A stretch of DNA of 64,000 bases from the NCBI GenBank assembly GCA_010645155.1, contig CM021316.1, positions 5,848,954-5,912,953 on the forward strand, in the 5' to 3' direction. Origin of the DNA: Tigriopus japonicus (taxonomy: Eukaryota > Arthropoda > Copepoda > Harpacticoida > Harpacticidae). Positions 45,801 to 58,031 of the stretch are shown here, piece by piece (positions within the stretch are counted from its first letter, which is position 1; the number at the start of each line of letters is the position of its first letter). A program made the translations under genes and the position numbers. The notes beneath the pieces were generated by a model. That model was not told the origin of the DNA and did not search any database. It saw only the letters and a list, made by a program, of their open reading frames with translations.

Positions 45801-48800
45801 AGTTAAGCCCAATATGTAATGCCCGTAGCAGTGTTTCTCGTAGGGAAATGAGTGGATTTTTGGGGCGTTGTCCGGAATGAGTAAAATGAATCAAGATCAG
45901 GCCAAGAGCAGACGAACAAGAATGACTTACATGTAGATTAAAAATGCAGACATATCTACCACATTGGCTATGAGGAGAATGTTTCCCGGTTTTGACTAGA
46001 GATTGAGAGTTGACATGCACGTTGCGGCCATTGTTATACGAGAGGACTACTGGTACTGCTCCTCATCTTCTTCTGTTATTGCTGCTGGTCGGATTGGGAA
46101 GTTTTGGAGGCCCAATTTTCTCCTCTTTGGGAAATTTGCATATTCAGAGGGATGTTTCATGATGAGAAGATTGCTTTTGAGTCCTCTAGAGAAAGAGCCA
46201 ACTCACAAGAAGGGGTGGCGGGCGGTATGCTGAGTAAAATCCCTTTTTGAGTCTGCCTCGGCCCGTAAAATTTCGCGCCTAATCTTGGAAATTGGTCACT
46301 AAAGCATAAAGATAGGAAGAGAAGGGCCATATTGCCATTTTCATTCTCCTGTTCCTCCTCCCTCGTGCTCCATGGTATGTGTCCTATTACTTTCATGTCC
46401 TTCCCCCTCTAAGCCTACACACGAAGTCCACGTTGGGTGCTGTGTGCACATGATCATACTCACGACAAGAAGACTTTTCTGGGGCCAAACCCACCAAGAC
46501 CACCAAGAAAGAGGGATGTCTGAAACCAAAGACTTTGGACGGACCACCGCTCAAGGCCACATGAGTTGAAATAGTTCGGGGCCCTCCTTGAAGAATGGTC
46601 ATGTTAAGATAAGGGTAATGTACTCTAATTGAGAGCACCCTTTATGGGCCAGGAGGAGCACCACGATACCGTCAAAGACACTCAGTTCTGGGCTCAATTG
46701 ATGAGACAGACCCTTCTGCAAGTTTGAATGAAGTTAGGTGTCCGGCTTTTTCCTGGCACCAAAACTTGTGGCAACATGAACGTTCCCATTGGAGTGAAGA
46801 AAGCAGGTTGTGCGGATGTTTGGGACAGGATTGTGTGCCAGTTGTGCCGCTGTTTTTGGATCTGGTCCATATGATTGGAATGACATTGGCAGTTTGCTCC
46901 TGACGATGGAACATGCGAACATGCCTGTCCTCAAGACAGGCTCTGGCAAGCTTTGTGTTATGCTGGCTTACTCTGTCTTCTTCGTTCCTTCGTGCTTTCA
47001 TTCGTTGGTGAGTATGTGAACTCGTAGGGGAACATGGTGGTGCAGAGCCACTTGCATCTGGCGGGCCCAAGCAATATTCTTTAATATCTTCTTCCTTGGG
47101 GAGAACCCAGAATGAAAAATAAGAGGAAAAAGGCCTCACTGAGGCTTCAAATAGGCTAGTTGTATTCCAAGGAACGACCAAAGGGATGCACTGCACCTCA
47201 AATGCAGAAGGTTGGACCAACTCAACGAAGAAATCAGATATAATGCTGTAAAAGGTTGAAGCCGGCAATGATGACTTTCCCAATATGCAAAGCAGTCATC
47301 TTGGCATTTTTCGATGCATGTTCTCTTTTCCACTAAAAAAACCCTCTCGAATGAAAGTTGGCCACACAAGTGGAAGCTTTGTCACGTTAAAGCGGGGAAT
47401 GGCCAATTTTCTAAGCTATGGCGTTTCTGGTTTTCGTTGTTGTCACCATTGTTGCCAAATTGCTTGCTTAACAAGATTGTCATATTTGTGGCTCCTAATT
47501 GTTTCTCTCGAGGTCTTAGCGATCCATTTCCCCCTCCCTCTTGTCTGCATGCATGGGCTAAGTGAGTGAGTGGCTGTGGAATATGGCTTGGAATCTGAGA
47601 AAATGGAAGGACGCGCGAGAAGCAAGCTGCCAAAGATAGCCACTGAACCAACCAGTAGTGTGTACTATACTATAAAGAGGGGGGAGAAGGAAGGGACATC
47701 GACATCATCATCATAATCATCATCGTCGTTCCGTTCGAGATGGTGTTGTCTTTGACTGTGAGTATGCCAGCAGCTTCCAGCGACCTTCTATCCTGTCTTT
47801 GGCCTGTCACTTTCGGAAATAAAGCCCGAGTAGACTCGATTTTTGTGGAAGAAGACTAAGTAGTAGAAGAAGAGACTGTGATGGTGCGACACAAGGGAGT
47901 GTGGAAAACTGATGCGATGGCCGTCTCGTTCAGTTGGGAGTGGTGTTACAGCATCAGACCATCGAACCAGGGAACAGGGGGGAATGCTGGGCTAAGTAAG
48001 TACCATAGAGAAAGACCAGTCAAGACATAACCAAAGTCGAGGAAGAGAAGACGAAGACGAAGTCTTTAGCTTGACTTTGAGTCAAAAAGAAGACCCTTAT
48101 CTGATCGGGGAGTGTGCGACACGCTGGCAGCTTCAAATGGAACGAGAAGGAGAAGAAAACGACGACGACGACGACGCAAGAAAAAATATATTGGGTGCTC
48201 TAGGGTGCTAAAATGGCTCGCTGTAGGACGTTAATCAACTCCACCTACATACATGACAACTCCATTCTGAGCGGGTTGATGTGAAATACCTTCAGAAAAG
48301 AATTTCCTTAACAATTTACATATTCATACCGTTCATCTCGCTTGCACTTGAAACTCGGATAGCCCTGCTTTGACTCTACGAAAACTACATACGCACACAG
48401 CCGATGGACGGGGTCAGACGCATGTTTTCCTTTAACAAAAGTGCAATTAAGGCTGAGCATGACTCTGAAGAAGGAAGGAGCATCCATGAACAGAACACTT
48501 CTCTTTCAAGAGACTCCCCAAAGCGAAGGCAAAAAGCAAGCAAGCAAGCAAACCAAGAGATGAATACACGAGAGAGAGGAGACGAGAGAGCGAAGTATAA
48601 GAGGGCACGGGCCATAAAAAATGATTAGACCCAGGATATGAATACCTGTCATATCTGTCTGCAGTTCATGAGCGTAAAATTCGTGGAATTTCATTCATGT
48701 ATCAAATTGGACAAGCTAACGTCAAGCGCAAACGAACGAAAGAATCAAACCATACTGGACGCCCATTTTTTCTGAAGAAAACGAGCTCAGATTGAATGAT

Positions 48801-51302
48801 AACACGGTGACAAGTCTGGTGTTTCAAAGTGTCTTCTGAGCGTCTCTTTGGGTAGGTGAAAGAGTGACAGATGGCCTACAATGCCTATGATAGGACCAAT
48901 AGAATTGATAACATTCAAAGACACACAGCACCATTTGGAGCGGGCTTGGTGCGATCTTATCATCAAACCCGGTGTCACGTTTCAATGGCTCCAAAAAGAA
49001 ATAAAACCAATTTAAAAGCCATCCTGCCTGCCATTTGAGTTTGTTGAAGGTGAGGATTTTTCCACTCCATTTTAAGGGCCACTCGTATTCCCAAAGAGTG
49101 GAGGAGTAAATAACCCTTTCTTCATCGATGGCGTTCTATGCTTGTTATTTCAAAAAAAAAATCTCAGGGTTTAGAGTGTCTCGTCCAAGATCTCGTCCCA
49201 TACGAAGTTTGGGTGAGTTGCACTGCTCGGGATAGAGTCAAGCACCACGAGTCCCCAAAAAGTTTTGGGTGATGCACTGCACCCATTCGTTGGCCTGAAA
49301 CCTGGAGGGAAAATTCAATAACAGTTTATGGCCATTTGCAATGCCAGGCACCCGAACCATATCCCCCGTGTTATACTAGACCATGGTGAGGACGACCAAC
49401 AATGTACGTAGTGAATGGGGTACGTTCCCTACTATTACGAGAGATAGAGCACAGTGCTTACTCGTCCGAACTTGAACATCTCTTCACTCACACACACTAT
49501 TTGAGACAAGTATTAGGCGTCGCCTCTTATTGGTAAATGCGAGAAAAATGGTACTTGCTTGCATGATGATGCACTTGAAACAAGCCTCGCATGACAAAAT
49601 GCAGCGCCCAATTGAAAAGGGCCCCTCAAAATAGGCAATGCAATCCTAGACCCTCCTCCTCCTTCTCCTCCCTGAAGAGAAACGAAATCTTTTTTTTGTG
49701 ATATGATGAGCCTTACAAAATGCAAGATGCACGCACGCACACTTTCAAAAGGAGATTCTTGGAACATTCTTCATTCTTTTTGTTTGGGGGCAGCTCAAGG
49801 ATGGTCTGTCCATTAATATCGTTAATCTTCAGTGGTGTGTGTGTTTGGAAGAACTGCTTTTTGTCTGTCGTGAGATTGAAAATGAACTCTTAACCTCGTT
49901 AATTGGTAGGGGGTTTGTTGATCAGTGAGATGATACTCTAAGCCACTCTGACACATCTGAAGCCACAATCAACTGTATGAAGAGTCAGACGTGCCCAAAA
50001 TGATTACTTCATCAAATGAAAAAGGATAACGAGCAGGCGGATGAAAGGTCCAATGGCAATTGGCCCGCCTAGCTCTCATTTTCACGCTCCAAATCTCGAG
50101 GATTATAAGTTATAGTCGAAAGTGGCGAATGTCGGATCAGCGATCGACAAGGCACGACACGAGAGGTGATTATTGGTGAATAATTGTCTTTGTCTCGGCA
50201 AAACCGCTCTCTGATCTCAAATCTCCCAACCAACATCCCGATAACTTTCATATGATTTGAATACTTGATTATTCTCCTCTTCAAACAAAGGTAGATCATA
50301 CATGGATTGGGGAGAGGTGTTGGAAAATCCGACGTGTGATTTGAACAATGTAAAGGGGACCAGCAGATGTTGGTTGGCCTGGAAATCATGACTAATACTG
50401 AACAAAGGGGACCCACCAAACACACGTACCAATGCAATTGCTGGGTCCCTTCACACACACCTTCCTTCAGCATATCGCCAGTTATTATTGTATTCGTTGT
50501 GGGCAATTGTTCGACGAAAAGCCACCCTCGGAGACAGGGTAATACCTTACTTTGTCTTGGCCCTGGCCTGACTTCAATCATGAGCTCTTTTCCCCATAGG
50601 AGGTAAAAGCAATACAAAAGACGTGAGCGAACGCATACTTCCAGAAAAAAATGTGCACTCTCTCCATACGTATTAAGTACATTACTGAATGTGTACCGAC
50701 TACTATCGTCTGCATAGGAGGTCGCCCGTAAGAATGAAGGAATGAGGCGGGGCTGGAGATCCACTTTAATCCGTGGCACCCACGGATTGTCATGTTTTCT
50801 TTTCAAGCGAGAACTAATTTGGATTGAAAGTCAAAGGAGGTACGACACACACACAAAACACCAACACACATAAACTACTACAATACTTAGAGAGCGGGAA
50901 CAAATTGAGTCTTGACATCGAGCTGTTCTGACTGACTTAGAGCTTGAACGTGCTCATCGCATGGGAATATTTGTGGAAAGACCTTCGTTTTGAGGCTCGT
51001 TACCATCGACCGATCATATTAGGACTCGAGAAAGTTTGGTAGTGCTCGATCTTCGGAAAGACCAACCGAAGGGGGCAGAACTAAGCCAACTCAAATCCCC
51101 CATCTAGATCATAGACATGGAACAAAAAAGAAGCATTCTGGCACGTAAGTCCATAAATCCATGGTTGTGTGTCACAGCAAATGCGACCAGCTAAGCAGCT
51201 ATTACTAGGTGAGTTCGTTCTTTCGTCCCTAGGTAGTTCGTAGTTGGTTCGACTCGACTCAGAAATGGCAGAATTGTTCCATGTGGACAATTGAAGGCTT
51301 AC

Positions 51303-51921
51303 CTTTGGTCAGCAAATGCACGGCTGGAATGGTCGTGGAAGAAGAAGAAGACTCGTCCCCTTGTGGATGGAACCGAATTGGGGATGTGGAAGCTCGACTT
51401 TGGAAGGGTTCGTGGTACACGGCTTCATCATTGTTTGCGTTTCTCACTCCCGAAGGGAACAAACGAGGCAGAGTCGTTTTTTCAACACGTTGATTGCCCG
51501 CCATCCCGCGTTGATGATGGGTGGGTGAAACTTTGTTGGATGATTCCTGGTGTGAGTGGGCGGGACTCAGCCCCACCCCTTGATACAGGAGCATCTCCTC
51601 AGCCTCATCAGCCATGGGCCTATTGGTGTGTTGATGCAAGTTTTTGAGGGGCGTTGACCGCGATGATGGTGATGGTGAGTTGGAAGCAATCAAGGAGAAT
51701 CCTCCATTCCGAGATAACACCATGGTCGTCGAACTTTGCCGTGGCTGTTGCTGTTGCTGCTGCTGCTGCTTGGGCTTTCTAGACGACTTGGCCATTTCCA
51801 AAATGCCAGCTCCAATTGGAACGAACTTTTTTCTTGTTCTCTTTCCTCCCGAGTCCCGGTTCACTTTCCTGGGCGAACTCTTTCCTGGCAGAGTGATCCT
51901 ATTTTCGTTGGAAGCAATAAC
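51303..51921 (-). CDS. Coding exon, probable teneurin cytoplasmic domain
   Basis: The minus-strand frame is open for 206 codons between the acceptor CCTTTCAG|GTTATT and the donor AAAG|GTAAGC. The end phase (one base, G) matches the start of the exon at 25965 (GT), making Gly. Motifs: basic KRTRKK (27-32), a possible nuclear localisation signal; eight Gln (52-59); the acidic stretch MADEAEEMLLYQG; and a Ser/Pro-rich tail. Teneurin cytoplasmic domains carry an NLS and are released to act in the nucleus. The assignment to teneurin rests on strand, phase, composition and total length (2,798), not on sequence identity. The start Met is absent, so at least one more 5' exon is expected. Confidence 0.65.
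51745..51772 (-). repeat. CAG/CAA tract coding for polyglutamine
   Basis: Mixed CAG and CAA codons for eight Gln within the 51303-51921 exon; a likely length polymorphism. Confidence 0.85.
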
Positions 51922-54900
51922 CTGAAAGGAAAATAAAAGGGAATAGTAATGAAAATGGTGTTGGGGCCATTCATTGCTGATTAAAGCACCAGCCCATTCG
52001 AGTCATTAAACAACAGACCTTGTGCCTGTCTCAAGATTCCAGCACCGACCCAAGGAAAAGTGAGTACGGGTGATGCTGGGTATGTATGTGTACTACCAAG
52101 TAGTATCCTGCTCTCTTGAGTGTATTTGGAATTTCCAAATTGCCTCCCATCCCATCTTGAAGTTTGTAGTTACTTCTCGTCTAGGAACATACGCCGTATA
52201 TTAAGCTCGGGGAATACTAAACCCTTCTGGAAACAACCTGATCGCAGCTTAAAACTAATGCAACCATGACATTTTAATGTTGCTGGCACCGAATGACACT
52301 CTAAGGAGATAAGTATACCACCCATTCTTCATCATGTTGACAAGTAGCTTAAAGTGTTCCTGAAATTTAGCTTTCCCTCATCTTGAAATTCGCCCACCAA
52401 CAGTCACCACCACCACCACACAAGACTTACACAGCTCGACAGACTTGAAAATTAACCAAAAGCTTCGTCTTCGTCCCCCTCGCAACCCAATTTGGTTCAA
52501 GAACCCTCACAAAGGACACGCTCACAATGAGTAAAACTACTTTTAGAGTGCTTAGAGACGAGAAAAATCAAGTTAGTTCTTCGAGCTCTCAGAAAAGAGT
52601 TGACTGCCCGTTGCCATTGTACCTTGTGAGGCGATTCTTAAATTTAAGTCATTTATTTCCAAAAGTGTCTGAATGGAACAAACGGGAAACGGAATAAACG
52701 AGATCAAGAGTCAGACTTGCCAGGTGCCTTGCCAATCTCAGAGAAGCCGTCAAGTTTCCTGGCACAAGAGTGACAAGTGACAAGTTCAATTGGGATCACA
52801 GGACAAGAAGGGCGAACAAGAATGGTCCAATTAATTATTGGTCGTACGAAAGGAGAGCTTCATCCACCTCAAAGAGATGAGAGCTCTTGAAGGGGATATA
52901 AGAGCATCAATTGAGAGGAGTCTCGATGGTGAATCAATCCAGGCCATTCCGATAACTTTTTGGGGAGAGAACGAATGAGCGGATCTGATGGAAATCCGCC
53001 AGCCATCATCCTTCACCAAAGTTATGAGCCAGGAATTTCTTGCTCCCTCCAAACTAACAAGGAAGTACGCAAGAAAGAGGGAATGTGTGGCTGTTAAGGG
53101 GAAGTAAAAATATGCTTCAGCTTGCCGAACATAAAAGTTAATGCACTCGAATGTTTTGCTCGAACTTGAAGTCTTGAACGGTCGATCTGCACCGGGAACA
53201 CTGCCTATACTACTACTACTACGTATGTAGTCGTTCACAACACGTCATTGCTCTTTTTCCCCTCTGGCTTTTCCCCCGTTCCTTCATTCACTCGTACCCA
53301 CCACCAACTATTCATTGGTAGAGAAAACGTTCCACGCTCTCTACGCGCTCAATGTTCACCCGAGAGTGCTTCCGTCCCTTCTTGAATTCGGCACTTACTT
53401 AGTTCAAAAGTGCTTGGTGAGACAACAATCCCACTTTTGGCTTCGAATGCACAACTCGATGGGAGAAACAGAAAGAGAGAGCAGGCAAGGAAGCAAGGGA
53501 TATATATGAAAGTGCCCCAGAGCCATGTTTTTGGCATTTCGGCACTCGCTCTGTCCGTATTTGTATGTGACCAGTAGACAAAAAGTAACGAACACCCCTC
53601 GTTCGGTTCGGTTCGAGTTCCAAGATGATTTCATGAGACCTCCACTTCTCGAGAAGAAGGGACACACCATGTTTTGGTGATGAGATCCAAATCCCTGCGG
53701 GAGGAAGGCAGCAAGATCCCAAATCTTGTGGTTATGAATTTCCACAGCAAGGCAAACTACACTTCACTAGAGAAACAGAGAGAAAGAGGATGGATCTCTC
53801 TTGAAAGGAAGTGACGATCAAAGATTCAGAGGATCTTCTTAGTTCCAGACTCTCTCCTTCTCCTATGTCGTCCACTAAATCCCCAGCTAAAGCCCTGCTG
53901 TTTCTGACTGTTAATGGTTTGATCAAAACATCCTCCCTCCTTCCAGAAAAAGGGCGGCTGTGGTCCACCTAGTTGAAGGTCTGGTACATTTGGACCAGTT
54001 TTGAGTACGACCAATCAACTTAACGCCTTCATTAGGTAGCGCTTCTCTACAACTAGATCTTCACCAATCGACTGGATGGACCAGAGTACATGCAAAAGTT
54101 TGCCTCCTTGCCAGTTCTTGGGTCGTTTGCTAAAGCTAATTCGTGCACATTCGGGGCTAAAACTGAAGCCGTTATCGGAGAAGTTTGCTTTTGATTTGTG
54201 GTCTTTGTTGTTGGGGAAGAAATTCAATTCGGAGTAGGAGTACAAGAAGAGTACCAGTAGGCGCACGAATAGCGTGTATAGAGGACATGAACTTCTTGAC
54301 TCCGAAGACGGAATCTTGGTCAGCCCATAGAACAACTCTCTACCCTCTGGTGTCGTTCCAGCCAGACGCTTCCAATTCGAATGAGGCAATCAAGAGAATC
54401 AAGTACCAGAAATGAAGTGCTGGATCCCAGGAATGAAGAGCCTACATTAGGAAGAGATTCCAAGCCTGGGTCCTGGAAATTCATTGACGGAGACCAAGAA
54501 CGGAAAGTTTCTCATCAAAACTTCGTGTTTGATGACTAAACTTTGGCCCTGTTTTCTCACCCTGGTTGCGCCAATGAATTTGCATAAATTTCCATTTTGC
54601 AATAATTATGAAAAATCTGCCGAGACAACTGGCTGTCAGAAGCAACCGTCAGAATTTTCCGCTCCCTAACGCCAATTGTTCCCTCAGATGATCTCTTCAA
54701 GAAATTAGCCTCCCTCGTAGTCAAGGCCAGTCGAGGCCTTGTTCCATTTTCTACAAGTACTCAGCTCTCAAGCGTACCACAAAGGAAAATTGCGAAAGAA
54801 AAGAAGGATGAGGGATCGTGGAGGTCTTTTGATCTCGGGGTCTGAGTGAACGACCTCCGAATTGTTTGTTAGACGACTTGAGTAATCTGGACCACCAGCC

Positions 54901-55761
54901 TTTCTCGGTTGCACTTTGACTCAAAATGAGATCACTCAAAACACCCCTGTGCAGAGCATGCATGCATTTTGATGACTGGCTGAAAAGTCGAACCAGCCAC
55001 TATTCTCCTTGAACTTTTGATCCTCCAGAGACTTGAGAGGTCCGTTGCAAATTCCGAATTCTTGAGCGCAAGGCACGAAGATGAGCGAAAGGAGGTTGCT
55101 AGACAGAGGCTGACTTTCTTCAAACCAAATTGAATTGATGCAAATGGCGGGGAAAAGAGGGTGAACATTGGATCTAACGCCGGAACATTAAAAGTCATGG
55201 GAAATGGCTCCCAGTACAACCATTTCTCATCTTTATTGCACCGGTGGTGGGGCAAAATGGTTCATGAAACAATCCAGTAGTTGGTCTGTGCAGTTGTCGC
55301 CAAATCTCCCCCACCAATGAATGGCTTTTGGTTCGCTCTTTGCATTATTCGCCTCTTCAGTTCCAAAAGATCACGATCAAAGATGCTACGGTAATCAGAT
55401 CATCTTGGCGGCTGGGCCAGTTCCGAATTTCCAGAACCCTTCAAGAGGGAATTTCCTTCCGTTCTTTTCCCCTTTTCTTCTTTTGGCTCGTGCCAATTGT
55501 TCCCAACGCATCATAGGGTGTACACATTGTATTTACGAGTACGTACTAGTAAGTCGAAAATGGGTGGCTGAGCCAATGGGTGCAGCTTACCAAGTCTGTT
55601 TGTGGTTTTGGCCATTGCAGATGTGCAAGTGCATTCACGTGCTCTATGTACCACTACCTGCTTCCTTCATGCGCACCACTAAATACTGCGCTACATTCGT
55701 ACAACAGTGCAATTCTTCTCAACTTGTGGGCCCCCTGGGAGTTGGGAAAAGGATGCAAACA

Positions 55762-55824
55762 GGATTAATTATGCCTAATGATGGTGCTAAGAGCGCTAAA
55801 AGCTCCAAAAGGGGGATTAATCCC
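55762..55824. promoter_or_regulatory. Cluster of homeodomain-type sites with a 12-bp palindrome
   Basis: GGATTA (55762), TAATTA (55766) and CTAATGA (55775) precede the perfect palindrome GGGATTAATCCC (55813-55824), which contains opposed GGATTA/TAATCC K50 homeodomain (Otx/Bicoid-like) half-sites. It lies about 4 kb upstream of the presumed teneurin 5' exon. Confidence 0.4.
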
Positions 55825-56894
55825 GTGCCTCATAGGTCTCTATTCAGCAGCAAACTGCTTTAGACTAATCCCACGCGGTCGTCAAGCTGTGGACTCTTTG
55901 GTCGTTCGAAAGAATATTGCTTGTCCGTCTTCTTCTCGTGCACGTTCCCTCAGGATCATCATCGACCATCAACTTCTGGAACCTACGTTTAAACTGTACA
56001 TATGGAAAGATGTTCACTAGTTGTACAGATGTCAGCAAGATTTATTCCTTCACAGCCCTTTAGACATGAGCAACCAAATTCCTAACGAGAAGACTTCTTC
56101 TAACTTGAAACAAGGTGATGGCAGTGGTAGCAGCAATGGTGGAGGATTTTTCAGCAAGCAGGATGCATAACTTCCATCACGTCACTTCATACCAGCGGGA
56201 GAGTGACGACCAGAAACTTTTTCCTTGGCTTCTTCCAACGCCAGGCGTAATCTGTACCATTTTTCATGGGGATAAATGGCTACATGTTCAACTTCCCCAT
56301 GTCTGTTGGCTTGAATCAATCTCCGTAGTGCAACAGAAGTAGCAGCGAACAAAGTATGTAGCTCGAGCGGATACTGCTGTCTTCCTTCCAAAGTGTTGGT
56401 TGGACTTCTTTCTTCGCGAGAGACCTTACAACTCTGCCGCGATAAGAATTTCGTAGTCCGAGCACGAAGAGAGCCGAGGAAATTGTTTCGTTACGTCTTC
56501 TCAATCCTCGATTGAATGGCTCATCTACGAGAAAGTGTCCCTTTGCTCCATCTCCAGTCAAAGACACACGAACGCCTCTCTCCTCTGAATGAGTGGAACA
56601 ACGATGAAGATTCTCCCTCTTTCGTACTTTTTTCTGTTTCCTTTTTTCCCTTTTCCTTCGTTTCATAGTTGGTTGGTTGGCTGGTTGGTCTTCCACGTAG
56701 CTTGATGGTCGACTGAGTCTGTCGTGTGAACTGAGGAGTGAGGTGGGGACCCTTCCAAACGTCCCAAGAGGGCCATGTGTCAATCGTTATCGATGACCTG
56801 ATCGGACGGCGAACTTGGCTCGCCAAATCAAACGAAGACGACAACAACAACAAGAACGGCACCACTGTCCCCATCAAGGACTTGGACTAGGAGA

Positions 56895-56905
56895 CCCCCC
56901 CCCCC
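56895..56905 (+). repeat. Poly-C run (11 C)
   Basis: Homopolymer in non-coding sequence. Confidence 0.9.
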
Positions 56906-57587
56906 TCTGTTAACCAATTTCTCACACCCACCCACCCACTCATCCAACATATCCCGCCCTGTCGATGTGCGTATGTGTGTGAGTGAGTGTGTGTCCATCC
57001 ATCCATTTGCCGCCTCTTTATGAGGCCTGGTCGGATGGTTCTCTCGTGTGAGTGTCCGTGTTAAAATTCTCACCTCAAAGACTAAAAGGGTGTCCCTGGA
57101 CCTGGGAAAACCTAGTCCGAATGGGAACCTGAGATGGAGGTAATGTGGTCCTTCTGTGTCAGTAGTGGACGCGAATTTGGGGATGGGTGTTGCTGGACTG
57201 AGTAATAAAACACTGGTGCCATGGAAGAGGAGTAGGGGGAAAAGTTGGACCAAGATGGAATTTCCACAGAAGTTCGGCCCAACTTATTAAAAAGTATATA
57301 TCATGAGAGGTCTCCACCGAAATATATGGGGCCATTGAGACTACGAAGGATATCTCTTTACAAAGACAGGAGGAGGACGTGGAGAGTCTCAAGCCGTAAA
57401 AGGAAGAGGACCTGCCCTGAAGGATCTCAATTCTGATTCCCCTTCCACTTTTTCGGGCGCAATACGTGCACAACCACCGCCACCGCCACCCACTTTTCAT
57501 ATACATACGTACACATTTACTGCGTGTGCAGTATTCCATGGAGGCCTACCAGCTAATGGTGTCAGATCCCGAGCTCTTTCGATATTG

Positions 57588-57629
57588 GAGAGAAAGAGAG
57601 AGAGAAAGAGAGAGAGAAGAAAGAAGAAG
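57588..57629 (+). repeat. (GA)n purine tract
   Basis: GAGA/GAAAG-rich run of about 42 bases. Confidence 0.85.
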
Positions 57630-58016
57630 GTTGCCAGACCCGGTTTAGTGGGCTAGCAATATGACAAGTCAAATGCCTCTTTTGTGCTCGGGAGAATTTA
57701 ATTTCCCTCTCCGGGCGCTAGAAGTAGCAGTATGCGCCTTCTTTACGAAATCACGGCTCTTTCTTCGAGCTCAACTCCCAACTGCATATCTTAGCTATGG
57801 GCTCTTTTTTTCAACCCATTTCATACTCAAGAGGTGCTTGGACAACGCCGACGACGTATAATGTACTTCACACCAAGCTGAATTATCAAAGAGGCAAAAG
57901 CCATTTAAGGTCAATTTATAAACGGCAAGAAACGCCGTTCCCACTCGGTAGGGTGCGAATTATGGTCGGGCATTTTCACGCCTCGCCCCCAAAACACTTA
58001 GAACTACGTTCAATGT

Positions 58017-58031
58017 TACGTACGTACGTAC
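58017..58031. repeat. (TACG)n microsatellite
   Basis: More than three TACG units; self-complementary sequence that can form a cruciform. Confidence 0.85.

Larger units (their letters stand above)
25966..51302 (-). other. Presumed 25.3-kb 5' intron of teneurin
   Basis: Between two phase-compatible minus-strand exons I see no exon with motif and splice support on either strand. Open frames are short and scattered. The region holds many microsatellites, poly-C runs, ACGT-rich palindromes, a perfect 12-bp-stem hairpin and a CTCF-like site. Large 5' introns with regulatory content are usual for teneurin genes. Unseen small exons or non-coding RNAs cannot be excluded. Confidence 0.55.

Noticed and set aside
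46672..47283. Minus-strand frame of 203 codons in the presumed intron
   Set aside because: No recognised family. It does not fit the splice phase of the teneurin exons and has no matching acceptor and donor.
50069..50806. Minus-strand open frame of 245 codons
   Set aside because: It begins with TTG and has no ATG for about 75 codons, no recognised domain and no splice support. It overlaps ordinary non-coding sequence, so a chance frame is likely.
55321..55863. Plus-strand ATG frame of 180 codons
   Set aside because: No domain, signal sequence or conserved motif, and a homeodomain-site cluster lies in it. Chance is the simplest explanation.
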